NCBI RefSeq assembly: GCF_018326005.1
Contig: NZ_AP021903.1
Span: 5,669,001 to 5,733,000 of the forward strand
Direction: 5' to 3'
Origin: Pseudomonas sp. Seg1
Lineage (GTDB): Bacteria > Pseudomonadota > Gammaproteobacteria > Pseudomonadales > Pseudomonadaceae
Length of the DNA stretch: 64,000 nucleotides
Every line of letters begins with the position of its first letter. The stretch's first letter is position 1. Shown here piece by piece: positions 6,797 through 15,046 of this stretch. A model generated the notes under the pieces. It was not told where the DNA came from. It saw only the letters and a program-made list of their open reading frames with translations, and searched no databases. The position numbers and the translations under genes were made by a program.

Positions 6797-8698
6797 CTAC
6801 AACTTCGCCTGGCGTACCGCGCCACTGCGAGATTTAGCCATCGCCGCCAGACGTACCGCGACGTTCGCCGCGCCGTAACCGGCATAACCGTTTTTGCGCT
6901 GGATGATCTCGAAGAAGAAGCGTCCTTCGAACGGCTCGGTGTACACATGAAACAGCTCGCCGCCCTGGGCATCACGGTCATAGAGCACGTTGTAATACGC
7001 CAATTCGCTGAGGAATTCGTCATCGAAATCGAAGCGTGCCGCCAAATCGTCGTAATAGTTCAGCGGGATATCCAGCAGCGGCACGCCAGCCTCTTTGGCG
7101 CGCCTGACCTCGGCGAAGATGTCTTCACAATCGAAGGCAATGTGATGCACTCCGGAGCCGCGATAACTCGACAGTGCGTGAGAAATCGCAGTATTGCGGT
7201 TCTCGGAGATGTTCAGCGGCAAGCGGATCGAGCTGTCGCGGCTGCGCAAAGCTCGGCTTTTCACTAGACCGTACGGGTCGGGCAGCACCACTTCGTCGTC
7301 GGCCTCGAAATCGAGCAGGCTCTTGTAGAACAACACCCAACTGTCGAGGCTGTCCGCCGGCAGCGCCATGGCCATGTGGTCGATGCGCTTGAGACCACCA
7401 CGGGCTACCGCGCCTGAGAGCAGATTGAAATCGGTGCCGTAGACATCGGCCTCTTCATCCACCAGATAAATCAGGCTGCCATCCGGCGCACGTACGGCCG
7501 CTAGCTCCAGTTCATTGGGGCCGACCAGTCCGCGATAGGGTTGGCCTTTATAAGCCACGGCACGCGCCAGTGCGCTGGCGCTATCGTTGACCCGTACGGC
7601 AGTCGCGCACAGCGATGGGCCATGGGCTTCAAAAAAGCTGTGTGCAAACGAATACGGCTCGGAGTTGAGGATCAGGTTGATATCGCCCTGGCGCAGCAGG
7701 CTCACACTCTTGGAGCGGTGCTGCCCGGCCTTGACGAAACCGAGGCGCTCCAGCCAATTCGACAGTTTGGCGCCGAGGCTTTCATCGACGGCGAACTCGA
7801 GAAACTCGATGCCGTTGTATTCGCTGGCCTTCGGTGTTTCAAAGAGGATTTCGCGGTTGGCGACAGGCGTTGCTTCCTGCTCCAGGCGTTGCCGGGTTTT
7901 CTCCTCCAGGTACAACAGCGAGCGCAAGCCGTCGGCAGCGTTGGCCCGTGGCGGTGCGGCGCGGAAACCGTCGTTGAAGATTTCCAGCGACAGCGGCCCG
8001 GTGTAACCACTCTGGATGATCGGCGCGAGAAACCCCGGCAGATCGAATTCGCCCTGCCCCGGGAAACAGCGGAAATGCCGGCTCCACTCCAGCACGTCCA
8101 TGGCCAGAATCGGTGCGTCGGCCATTTGCACGAAGAAAATCTTGTCACCGGGAATGTCGGCAATCGCACGCGGATCGCCCTTCAACGACAGGGTATGAAA
8201 GCTGTCGAGCAGCACGCCAAGGCTTGGGTGATCGGCTTGGCGCACGATGTCCCAGACCTGTTGATAAGTGTTCACGTGCCGACCCCAGGCCAGTGCTTCG
8301 TAACCAATACGCAAGCCACGGGCGCTCGCGTGTTCGGCCAGCAAACGCAGATCATCGACGAGTATTTGCTGATCGCCAACGCTGTCGGCCGACGCATTAC
8401 TGCACACCAGCACGAGGTCGGTGCCAAGTTCCTGCATCAGATCGAACTTGCGTTCGGCCCGTTCAAGGTTGCGCGCCAGACGATCACGGCGGCAGCCTTC
8501 GAAATCGCGGAATGGCTGAAACAGAGTGATGGCGATCCCGAGGTCGGCGCACATCTGTTTAATTTCACGCGGACTGCCGTCGTAGTACAGGAGGTCGTTT
8601 TCGAAAATCTCCACCCCGTCGAACCCGGCGGCGGCAATGGCTTCGAGCTTTTCCGGCAGGGTGCCGCTCAAGGAAACGGTGGCAATGGAACGCTGCAT
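6797..8698 (-). CDS. quiC: 3-dehydroshikimate dehydratase fused to an HPPD-like domain
   Basis: A 633-residue two-domain protein. Residues 1-270 are a sugar-phosphate isomerase/epimerase TIM barrel (FDGVEIFENDLLYY; RIGYEALAWGRHVNTYQQVWDIV; GVLLDSFHT; SLEIFNDGFR), the fold of metal-dependent 3-dehydroshikimate dehydratases that form protocatechuate. Residues 290-630 resemble 4-hydroxyphenylpyruvate dioxygenase (VOC fold), with metal-ligand-like RIDHMAMAL, GVHHIAFDCEDIF and GELFHVYTEPFEGRFFFEIIQR. Such fusions are known in pseudomonads. The gene diverges from an MFS gene across a region with a candidate operator. The dioxygenase-like half may be structural, or may act on a separate substrate. 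Confidence 0.92.
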   Translation of the reverse strand: MQRSIATVSLSGTLPEKLEAIAAAGFDGVEIFENDLLYYDGSPREIKQMCADLGIAITLFQPFRDFEGCRRDRLARNLERAERKFDLMQELGTDLVLVCSNASADSVGDQQILVDDLRLLAEHASARGLRIGYEALAWGRHVNTYQQVWDIVRQADHPSLGVLLDSFHTLSLKGDPRAIADIPGDKIFFVQMADAPILAMDVLEWSRHFRCFPGQGEFDLPGFLAPIIQSGYTGPLSLEIFNDGFRAAPPRANAADGLRSLLYLEEKTRQRLEQEATPVANREILFETPKASEYNGIEFLEFAVDESLGAKLSNWLERLGFVKAGQHRSKSVSLLRQGDINLILNSEPYSFAHSFFEAHGPSLCATAVRVNDSASALARAVAYKGQPYRGLVGPNELELAAVRAPDGSLIYLVDEEADVYGTDFNLLSGAVARGGLKRIDHMAMALPADSLDSWVLFYKSLLDFEADDEVVLPDPYGLVKSRALRSRDSSIRLPLNISENRNTAISHALSSYRGSGVHHIAFDCEDIFAEVRRAKEAGVPLLDIPLNYYDDLAARFDFDDEFLSELAYYNVLYDRDAQGGELFHVYTEPFEGRFFFEIIQRKNGYAGYGAANVAVRLAAMAKSRSGAVRQAKL

Positions 8699-8792
8699 GT
8701 TTCAACTCCCGGTCTACGCCGCTGTGTGGCGGGGGATCGTTTTTGTCGTGGGGGAAATTATTGGCTGCATCCCTTCGCGCAGCAATTTAAAG

Positions 8793-8809
8793 TGTACTAC
8801 CCGGTTAGT
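8793..8809. promoter_or_regulatory. Candidate TetR operator in the quiC/MFS divergent region
   Basis: ACTACCCGGTTAGT (8796-8809) is a 14-base palindrome, perfect in 12 of 14 positions. Extended left, TGTACTACCCGGTTA shares TGTACTA-N3-GGTTA with the reverse complement of the site in the aroQ promoter. A TTTAAA that could be a -10 for quiC lies directly beside it on the minus strand. Confidence 0.5.
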
Positions 8810-8968
8810 TTTGCGTGCGATTATCGAACACAATGGCGGTTTGGCGAATTGACGATTTTTTGTCCACTGCCCAACATCGACCGCACATTGAGTCCGGATC
8901 TGAACCACCGGTCGCAGCGTGCAAGAAAAAAGCACACCAAATAAAAAATCCAAAAACGGGTGGAACAC

Positions 8969-10306
8969 ATGATTCCTTCACAGACTTCCCGCATGGCTCC
9001 GGCCATGAGCACTGCCACGGGTGGCATCGGCGACAAGATCCGCGGCGCCATGGCGGTCGGCAAAACCCGATGGGGGATGCTGGCGCTGGTGTTTTTCGCC
9101 ACCACTCTGAACTACATCGACCGCGCCGCGCTCGGCGTCATGCAGCCCATCCTCGCCAAGGAAATGAGCTGGACGGCGATGGATTACGCCAACATCAATT
9201 TCTGGTTTCAGGTCGGATACGCCATCGGTTTCGTGCTGCAAGGGCGGTTGATCGACCGGGTCGGCGTCAAACGCGTGTTCTTCTGCGCAGTCTTGTTGTG
9301 GAGCCTGGCGACCGGCGCTCACGGTCTGGCGACCTCGGCGGTCGGCTTCATGGTCTGCCGCTTTATCCTCGGCCTGACCGAAGCGGCGAACTACCCGGCC
9401 TGTGTGAAAACCACGCGCCTGTGGTTCCCGGCCGGCGAACGTGCGGTCGCCACCGGCATCTTCAACGCCGGGACCAACGTCGGCGCGATGTTCACGCCGA
9501 TGCTGTTGCCTCTGGTACTGCATGTGTGGGGCTGGCAGGCCGCGTTCCTGTGCATGTCGGCGCTGGGCGGCATCTGGCTGTTGTTCTGGGGACTGAAGTA
9601 CTTCAACCCGGAAGATCATCCGAGCGTCAAACAATCGGAACTGGATTACATCCAGCAAGAGGTCGAACCGGAGCAAGCCCGCGTACCCTTCTCGAAAATC
9701 CTCCGTATGCGCGGTACCTGGGCCTTCGCCCTCGCCTACTCGCTGACCGCGCCGGTGTTCTGGTTCTACCTGTACTGGCTGCCGCCGTTCCTTAATCAGC
9801 AATACAACCTGGGCATCAACGTGACCCAGATGGGCATCCCGCTGATCATCATCTACGTCACCGCCGATTTCGGCAGCGTGGGCGGCGGCATTCTGTCGTC
9901 GTTCCTGATCGGTCGCGGGATGAACTCGATCAAGGCACGTCTGCTGTCAATGTTCCTGTTTGCCTGCTGCATCATCGGCGTGGTCATGGCCGCAGGTTCC
10001 GCCAATCTGTGGGTCGCAGTGGCTGCCATCTCGCTGGCGATCGGTGCGCATCAGGCATGGACGGCGAACATCTGGAGCCTGGTGATGGACTACACGCCCA
10101 AGCACATGATGAGCACGGTATTTGGTTTCGGCGGCATGTGCGCAGCGATCGGCGGGATGTTCATGACTCAGATCGTCGGCCATATCCTGACGGTCACCAA
10201 CAACAACTACACGGTGTTGTTCACGCTGATTCCGGCGATGTACTTCCTCGCACTGACCTGGATGTACTTCATGGCGCCGCGCAAGATTCCAACCGTCGCC
10301 GAGTAA
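8969..10306 (+). CDS. MFS transporter, anion:cation symporter type
   Basis: A 445-residue inner-membrane protein with about 12 hydrophobic helices. After a 30-residue cytoplasmic lead, TTLNYIDRAALGVMQPIL matches the N-terminal signature of the anion:cation symporter branch (galactonate, glucarate, 4-hydroxybenzoate carriers). The Arg/Asp-rich loop GRLIDRVGVKRVF is the MFS motif between helices 2 and 3. I chose ATG 8969 because GGTGG lies just upstream; GTG 8960 is possible. It diverges from quiC, so the substrate is probably quinate, shikimate or a related ring acid. Confidence 0.9.
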   Translation: MIPSQTSRMAPAMSTATGGIGDKIRGAMAVGKTRWGMLALVFFATTLNYIDRAALGVMQPILAKEMSWTAMDYANINFWFQVGYAIGFVLQGRLIDRVGVKRVFFCAVLLWSLATGAHGLATSAVGFMVCRFILGLTEAANYPACVKTTRLWFPAGERAVATGIFNAGTNVGAMFTPMLLPLVLHVWGWQAAFLCMSALGGIWLLFWGLKYFNPEDHPSVKQSELDYIQQEVEPEQARVPFSKILRMRGTWAFALAYSLTAPVFWFYLYWLPPFLNQQYNLGINVTQMGIPLIIIYVTADFGSVGGGILSSFLIGRGMNSIKARLLSMFLFACCIIGVVMAAGSANLWVAVAAISLAIGAHQAWTANIWSLVMDYTPKHMMSTVFGFGGMCAAIGGMFMTQIVGHILTVTNNNYTVLFTLIPAMYFLALTWMYFMAPRKIPTVAE

Positions 10307-10326
10307 CCTTGCCTACACCAGCCTCT

Positions 10327-10420
10327 CCTGTAGGAGTGAACCTGTTCGCGATGGCTTTTTATCAGTCAACATTGTCATCGACTGACCGACCGCCATCGCG
10401 AGCAGGCTCACTCCTACAGG
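10327..10420. repeat. Inverted pair of REP elements
   Basis: Two copies of the family core (TAGGAGTGAACCTGTTCGCGATGG and its near-complement) face each other across about 40 bases. It lies between convergent MFS and EamA genes, where it could end both transcripts. Confidence 0.8.
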
Positions 10421-10433
10421 GGGTTGCGGTGCT

Positions 10434-11312
10434 TCAGCGGCGGCTCTGCTGCCACGCCGCCGCCAGGCCGCTGCAACAGATCACCGCAATGCCGATCACC
10501 GTCAACAGACTCGGCGTGTGATTGAACAGCAGCCAGCCCAACAATCCCGCAAACACAATCTGGCAATAACCGAACGGCGCCAACAATGCCGGCGCAGCGT
10601 GGCGGAACGCCTGAGTCAGAAACAAATGCGCGGTCATCCCGCAAGTGCCCAGCGCCAGCATCAGCCCGGCGTGAGTCAAGGTCGGCACCTGCCAGAAGAA
10701 CGGCACCAGCGCGCTCATCACCAACGTGTTGCACAACCCGGCAAAGAAGTTGCTGGTGGTCGGGCTGTCGATGGCTGCGAGCTTGCGCGTCAGCAATTGA
10801 TAGAAGCAGAAAAAAAGTGCCGAGCAGAACGGCAGCAACACGGCCGGCGTAAACAGTTCACCGCCGGGGTGGACAATAATCAGCACGCCGACAAAGCCGC
10901 AAATCACCGCAATCCACTGCCCCCGCGTGACCCGCTCCTTGAGCAACGGTACCGACAGCGCCGTCACCAAGACCGGCGCCAGGAAGTTCACCGCCGTGGC
11001 CTCTGCCAGCGGGATGTACAACAGCGCCGTGGTGAAAAACAGGCTGGTGCCCAGCAGGCAAAGTGCGCGGAGCAACTGCCACAAAGGCTTTTTTGTGCGC
11101 AGGACGCGCAGACCGGACTGCGGCAGGAAAATCCCCGCCATCAACAACGTGTGCACCACATACCGCGCCCACACCACCATCACGATCGGATAGAAGCCCG
11201 AGAGGTACTTCGACAGCGCGTCATGGCTGGAAAACAGGAAGGTTGCCACGACAATCAGCAAAATCCCCTTGAAGGGTTGATTGACTCCGGAGAGTGGGGT
11301 GCTGACGGTCAT
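10434..11312 (-). CDS. EamA/DMT-family transporter
   Basis: A 292-residue membrane protein made of two EamA repeats of about five helices each (drug/metabolite transporter superfamily). Typical features are FSSHDALSKYLSGFYPIVMVVWARYVVHTLL near residue 28, YIPLAEATAVNFLAPVLVTALSVPLLKERVTRGQW near 98-132, and APFGYCQIVFAGLLGWLLF near 245. The substrate is unknown; relatives export amino acids and other metabolites. A candidate IclR-type operator lies 49 bases upstream of the start, and the next gene on the same strand encodes an IclR regulator. Confidence 0.9.
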   Translation of the reverse strand: MTVSTPLSGVNQPFKGILLIVVATFLFSSHDALSKYLSGFYPIVMVVWARYVVHTLLMAGIFLPQSGLRVLRTKKPLWQLLRALCLLGTSLFFTTALLYIPLAEATAVNFLAPVLVTALSVPLLKERVTRGQWIAVICGFVGVLIIVHPGGELFTPAVLLPFCSALFFCFYQLLTRKLAAIDSPTTSNFFAGLCNTLVMSALVPFFWQVPTLTHAGLMLALGTCGMTAHLFLTQAFRHAAPALLAPFGYCQIVFAGLLGWLLFNHTPSLLTVIGIAVICCSGLAAAWQQSRR

Positions 11313-11360
11313 CGATTATCTCTGAAGAAAAGTGAAGCGAGGAAAGCCCTCAAGCAACAA

Positions 11361-11379
11361 TCTAGAACCTGGTTCCAGA
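11361..11379. promoter_or_regulatory. Candidate IclR-type operator upstream of the EamA gene
   Basis: TCTAGAACCTGGTTCCAGA is a 19-base palindrome with 8 of 9 arm positions paired around a central T. The half-site TCTGGAACC occurs again exactly at 12304-12312, upstream of the IclR gene. IclR proteins usually bind such short dyads near the promoters they control. Confidence 0.5.
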
Positions 11380-11470
11380 TTCTTACAGCTCGTAATCATA
11401 AAAACGTGCGATCAACGCACAATTTCGCTCTTTCGTAGAGCCCGCGCCCACCGAATCTTCAGCGAACAGG

Positions 11471-12247
11471 TTAGACGAACAACTCGGACGCCAGACTCGC
11501 CGCAGACAACTCCTCAGTAAACTTCAGCAGCAACGGCGCCAGTTCGTGCAGCCTCGCCCCCGGCATTCGTGCACTGGGCCCGGCAATGCTCAACACACCA
11601 ATTACCCGCCCCTCGGCAGGATGACGCACCACCGCAGCAATCGCCGATGTCCCGACGGCCGAACTTTCTTCGACACAGGCATAGCCCTGTTCGCGCGCCA
11701 GCCGCAGGCGCTCGAGCAATTCGATATTGGAACGCGGTGCATTCGGCCCGAGATCGGCTGGCACTGCGGCGGCCTGACGCTCAACCAGCGACAACGCTTC
11801 GGCGTCGCTCATGCTCGCCAGCCACGCATGCCCGGACGCCGTATAGAACAACGGCGCATCACGCCCCATGTCCGGGTCATAGCGCAGCCCGGTGCGCGCC
11901 CCCTGGGACTTGGCAATCCAGGTCTGGCGATCACTTTCGATGACGCCCAGACGCACCAGCTCCCCGGTTTCCTGAGCCAGGCGATCAAGCACCGGTTGCA
12001 CGATGTCGGCACCACTGCTCGACAGGTAACGAAAGCCCATCGCCACCAATTTGGTCGACAGGTGATAACGCAGGGTGTCCGGGTTTTGTCGGACATAACC
12101 CAGCCGGGTCAGCTCTGCGAGCAAGCGGTGTGTTGCACTTTTCGGGATGTCGATCTGCTCGGCCAGGGTTTGCAACGCTAACCCGCGCGGATCACTGGTG
12201 AGGTGTTCCAGCACGCTGAAAACCCGTTCGATTTGACTGCCGGCCAT
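11471..12247 (-). CDS. IclR-family transcriptional regulator
   Basis: A 258-residue regulator. Residues 1-60 form the winged helix-turn-helix (IERVFSVLEHL; LALQTLAEQIDIPKSATHRLLAELTRLGYV), and residues 75-250 the GAF-like effector domain (GELVRLGVIESDRQTWIAKSQG; APLFYTASGHAWLASM; GYACVEESSAVGTSAIAAVV; GVLSIAGPSARM). It sits behind the EamA exporter on the same strand with a 158-base gap, so it is not obviously co-transcribed. A shared half-site suggests it controls itself and the exporter. The effector is unknown. Confidence 0.93.
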   Translation of the reverse strand: MAGSQIERVFSVLEHLTSDPRGLALQTLAEQIDIPKSATHRLLAELTRLGYVRQNPDTLRYHLSTKLVAMGFRYLSSSGADIVQPVLDRLAQETGELVRLGVIESDRQTWIAKSQGARTGLRYDPDMGRDAPLFYTASGHAWLASMSDAEALSLVERQAAAVPADLGPNAPRSNIELLERLRLAREQGYACVEESSAVGTSAIAAVVRHPAEGRVIGVLSIAGPSARMPGARLHELAPLLLKFTEELSAASLASELFV

Positions 12248-12303
12248 GGTGTGATCCCAGTGAAATTTCGTGGATTCTAAAATATTCGCAGCATAAATCG
12301 AAA

Positions 12304-12312
12304 TCTGGAACC
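12304..12312. promoter_or_regulatory. IclR half-site upstream of its own gene
   Basis: TCTGGAACC is identical to one arm of the 19-base palindrome at 11361-11379. It lies 57 bases upstream of the IclR start, consistent with autoregulation. A single 9-base half-site is weak evidence alone. Confidence 0.3.
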
Positions 12313-12472
12313 GCCTGCCCTTTCACAAAAAACTTTTGTTGTATGGAATTCACCGAGCACTACAGGTTCTTACCGGTCGACCAGTCGAGTGTACGAATAG
12401 ACGGACGACCGGACTGGCGCCACACTCACACACCAGCAACACTCATCACCACAACAAATAGAGGATTCCCAC

Positions 12473-13360
12473 ATGCTATGGAAAAAAGGCCGACGCAGTG
12501 ACAACGTCGTCGATGCCCGTGGCGATGATAGCGGTGGCGGCGGCGGGATGCGGTTTGGCGGCGGCAAGGGACTGAGCCTTGGAGCGATCCTGTTGATCGT
12601 CGGCATCGGCTGGATCACCGGCCAGGATCCTCTTCAAATTCTCGGTCAGCTTACGGGGCAAATGTCCGAGCAACCGGCGCCGTCTTCGCAAACCCGTCAG
12701 GCCCCTCCCGCCAATGATGAGCAAGCCGAGTTTGTCCGCTCGATCCTCGGCGACACCGAGGACACCTGGGGTTCGATTTTCCAGCAGGCCGGCCGGCAAT
12801 ATAAGGACCCGACCCTGGTGCTGTTCAGCAATCGGGTCAACTCCGCCTGTGGTCTGGCCACCTCCGCCACCGGGCCGTTCTACTGCCCGGCGGATCAGAA
12901 GGTCTATCTGGACATGGCGTTCTTCCAGGAAATGTCGCAACGCTTCAAGGCCGCAGGCGATTTCGCTCAGGCCTACGTGATTGCTCACGAAGTCGGACAC
13001 CATGTGCAGACGCTTCTCGGTGTCTCGGCGAAAATTCAGACAGCCCGCCAGCAAGGTCGGCAGATGGAAGGTGACGGTGGCTTACTGGTGCGCCAGGAAC
13101 TGCAAGCCGATTGCCTGGCCGGTGTCTGGGCCTACAACGCGCAGAAGCGCCTGAACTGGCTGGAGCCCGGCGACATTGAAGAAGCCTTGAACGCCGCCAA
13201 CGCTATCGGTGATGATCGTTTGCAGCAACAGGGTCAGGGCCGTGTGGTACCGGACTCGTTCACCCACGGTACGTCGGCGCAAAGGGTGCGCTGGTTCAAA
13301 ACCGGCTTCGCGCAGGGCCAGGTCGGCCAGTGCGATACCTTCGCGGCGAAAAACCTGTAA
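12473..13360 (+). CDS. ypfJ: YpfJ-family neutral zinc metallopeptidase
   Basis: A 295-residue membrane-anchored protein. The N-terminus is charged and Gly-rich (DDSGGGGGMRFGGG), followed by one transmembrane helix (GLSLGAILLIVGIGWITG, residues 34-51), then the catalytic domain. AYVIAHEVGHHVQTLLG near 168-184 is the HExxH zinc motif, and RQELQADCLAGVWAY near 205-219 supplies the third-ligand segment. SACGLATSATGPFYCPADQKVYLD is a further family hallmark. The next gene starts directly after the stop, so the two are probably expressed together. Substrate is unknown. Confidence 0.93.
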   Translation: MLWKKGRRSDNVVDARGDDSGGGGGMRFGGGKGLSLGAILLIVGIGWITGQDPLQILGQLTGQMSEQPAPSSQTRQAPPANDEQAEFVRSILGDTEDTWGSIFQQAGRQYKDPTLVLFSNRVNSACGLATSATGPFYCPADQKVYLDMAFFQEMSQRFKAAGDFAQAYVIAHEVGHHVQTLLGVSAKIQTARQQGRQMEGDGGLLVRQELQADCLAGVWAYNAQKRLNWLEPGDIEEALNAANAIGDDRLQQQGQGRVVPDSFTHGTSAQRVRWFKTGFAQGQVGQCDTFAAKNL

Positions 13361-14314
13361 ATGCATAAATGGCTTTTGGCTTTACTGATCATTGGCAGCA
13401 CCGCACAAGCGGCCGGCGTCGACGCGATCAGTCCCGGCCGCTTGCAACTGCAGGCCGGGGAAATGGCGGTGGGCATCGGCCCGGCGCCAGAGAAAATCGA
13501 GCGTGTGCTGATCGTCATTCATGGCCGTTTGCGCAACGCCGAGACCTATCGCAAAAGCGCCGAGAGTGCCGCCGAGCTGGCTGGGCAAACCGCGCACACG
13601 CTGGTGATCGCGCCGCAGTTTCTCAATGAAAGTGATGTCGCCCTGTACTCGCTCCCCGCGACATTGTTGCGCTGGAAAGGCAACGAATGGATGGGCGGTG
13701 GGTTATCCACAGGGCCGAATCCGTTGAGTTCTTACGCGGCCCTCGACGCGATCGTCGCCCGGGTCAGTGATCGCAAACAGTTTCCGGACGTGAAGCAGAT
13801 CGTGATTTTCGGCCACTCCGGCGGCGGCCAGGTGGTGCAGCGTTATGCCCTGCTCGCCAAGGACCAGCCTGCGCTGAAAGCCAACAACATTCGCCTGCGT
13901 TACGTCGTGGCCAATCCTTCCTCCTACGCTTATTTCAACGAGCAGCGGCCGGTGGCGTTCGATCACGCCAAGTGCGTGGGTTTCAATCGCTGGAAGTACG
14001 GGCTGTCAGACATGCCGGTGTATGCCGGTGGGCAAACGCCGTTGCAGCTTGAAAGCAGTTACATCAAGCGCGAGGTGATTTATCTGCTTGGGCAGCAGGA
14101 CATCGACCCGCAACATCCGGCGCTGGACAAAGGCTGTGAGGCCGAGGCCCAAGGCGCTTACCGCTTGATACGCGGCAAACTGTACTTTGGGTATTTGTTG
14201 CGTCGCCATCCGGAAGGAGTGAATCAGCGGTTGGTGGAAGTGCCCGGAGTCGGGCATAACGGTGATGGGATGTTGACTTCGGCGGAGGGTCAAAAGGCTC
14301 TGTTTGAACAGTAG
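13361..14314 (+). CDS. Exported alpha/beta-hydrolase-fold protein
   Basis: A 317-residue protein with a signal peptide (MHKWLLALLIIGSTAQA) and an alpha/beta-hydrolase core. IERVLIVIHGRLRNAETYRKS near residue 46 is the oxyanion-hole strand, IVIFGHSGGGQVVQRYA near 146 is the nucleophile elbow (Gly-His-Ser-Gly-Gly), and VEVPGVGHNGDGMLTS near 293 supplies the catalytic His. An acidic residue in LLGQQDIDPQ may complete the triad. Its ATG abuts the YpfJ stop with no gap, indicating translational coupling. The natural substrate is unknown. Confidence 0.85.
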   Translation: MHKWLLALLIIGSTAQAAGVDAISPGRLQLQAGEMAVGIGPAPEKIERVLIVIHGRLRNAETYRKSAESAAELAGQTAHTLVIAPQFLNESDVALYSLPATLLRWKGNEWMGGGLSTGPNPLSSYAALDAIVARVSDRKQFPDVKQIVIFGHSGGGQVVQRYALLAKDQPALKANNIRLRYVVANPSSYAYFNEQRPVAFDHAKCVGFNRWKYGLSDMPVYAGGQTPLQLESSYIKREVIYLLGQQDIDPQHPALDKGCEAEAQGAYRLIRGKLYFGYLLRRHPEGVNQRLVEVPGVGHNGDGMLTSAEGQKALFEQ

Positions 14315-14338
14315 GTCTTGTGGGGGCTGAACCGGCCT

Positions 14339-14430
14339 CATCGCTGGCAAGCCAGCTCCCACAGGTTCTCAGGCGAGTCCAGAATTGCATCCGACGCAGA
14401 TACTGTGGGAGCTGGCTTGCCAGCGATGGG
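14339..14430. repeat. Inverted pair of REP elements
   Basis: Two near-complementary copies of the GCTGGCAAGCCAGCTCCCACAG core, about 35 bases apart, between the convergent hydrolase and HAD genes. Confidence 0.85.
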
Positions 14431-14452
14431 GCAATTACAGGCGACACAGGTT

Positions 14453-15046
14453 TCAGGCCAGAAGCATCCGCCGCAACTCGACACAATCCTGGGCATGCCA
14501 ATCCGTCAGCTCCGGCCACGGATTATCCGGCAGGTTCACCAGCACCGTCCGCGCCCCCGCCGCTCGCCCGCAATCCAGGTCAAAGCGGTAATCGCCAACC
14601 ATCACCATCTCACTGGCCGGCACTTTCCAGGCCTCGGCCAGTTTCAACAAGCCACCTGGATGCGGTTTCGGCGGCGCTTCATCACGCCCAAGCACATCGT
14701 CTACCGCAAAGCAGTCAGCGAGGCCAATGGCCTCAAGAGTGACGTGCGCCAACTCCCGGGCATTGCGCGTCAGAATGCCGAGACGATACCCGCGCGAGTG
14801 CAGGTCACGCACCAGCTCCACCGCACCGGCGGCCGGTTTCGATCCCAGCGCCAGATCGCGCTCATGCTCCAGCAACCAGGCATGTTTCGCTGCGGACTCA
14901 TCCGCCGGTAAGGCGGCAAGATGCGTGAGGATGTCATCCTCGGGCGGGATCGCCAGCGCCACGCGAATCGCCGCAAAATCATGCACGGCGACGGTCAGCG
15001 TGCCGTCCATGTCGAACACCCAATGACGAACTTCGGCCAGGCTCAT
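14453..15046 (-). CDS. HAD-IA family hydrolase
   Basis: A 197-residue phosphatase-like protein. Motif I is WVFDMDGTLTVAVHDF (residues 9-24, nucleophile Asp), motif II is LGILTRNARELA near 104 (Thr), and motif III/IV is PKPHPGGLLKLAEAW ... MVMVGDYRFDLDCGRAAGARTVLV near 134-170. A helical cap of about 60 residues lies between motifs I and II, as in phosphoglycolate-phosphatase-like enzymes. The ATG overlaps the tesB stop by four bases, so it is the second gene of that operon. Substrate unknown. Confidence 0.9.
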   Translation of the reverse strand: MSLAEVRHWVFDMDGTLTVAVHDFAAIRVALAIPPEDDILTHLAALPADESAAKHAWLLEHERDLALGSKPAAGAVELVRDLHSRGYRLGILTRNARELAHVTLEAIGLADCFAVDDVLGRDEAPPKPHPGGLLKLAEAWKVPASEMVMVGDYRFDLDCGRAAGARTVLVNLPDNPWPELTDWHAQDCVELRRMLLA

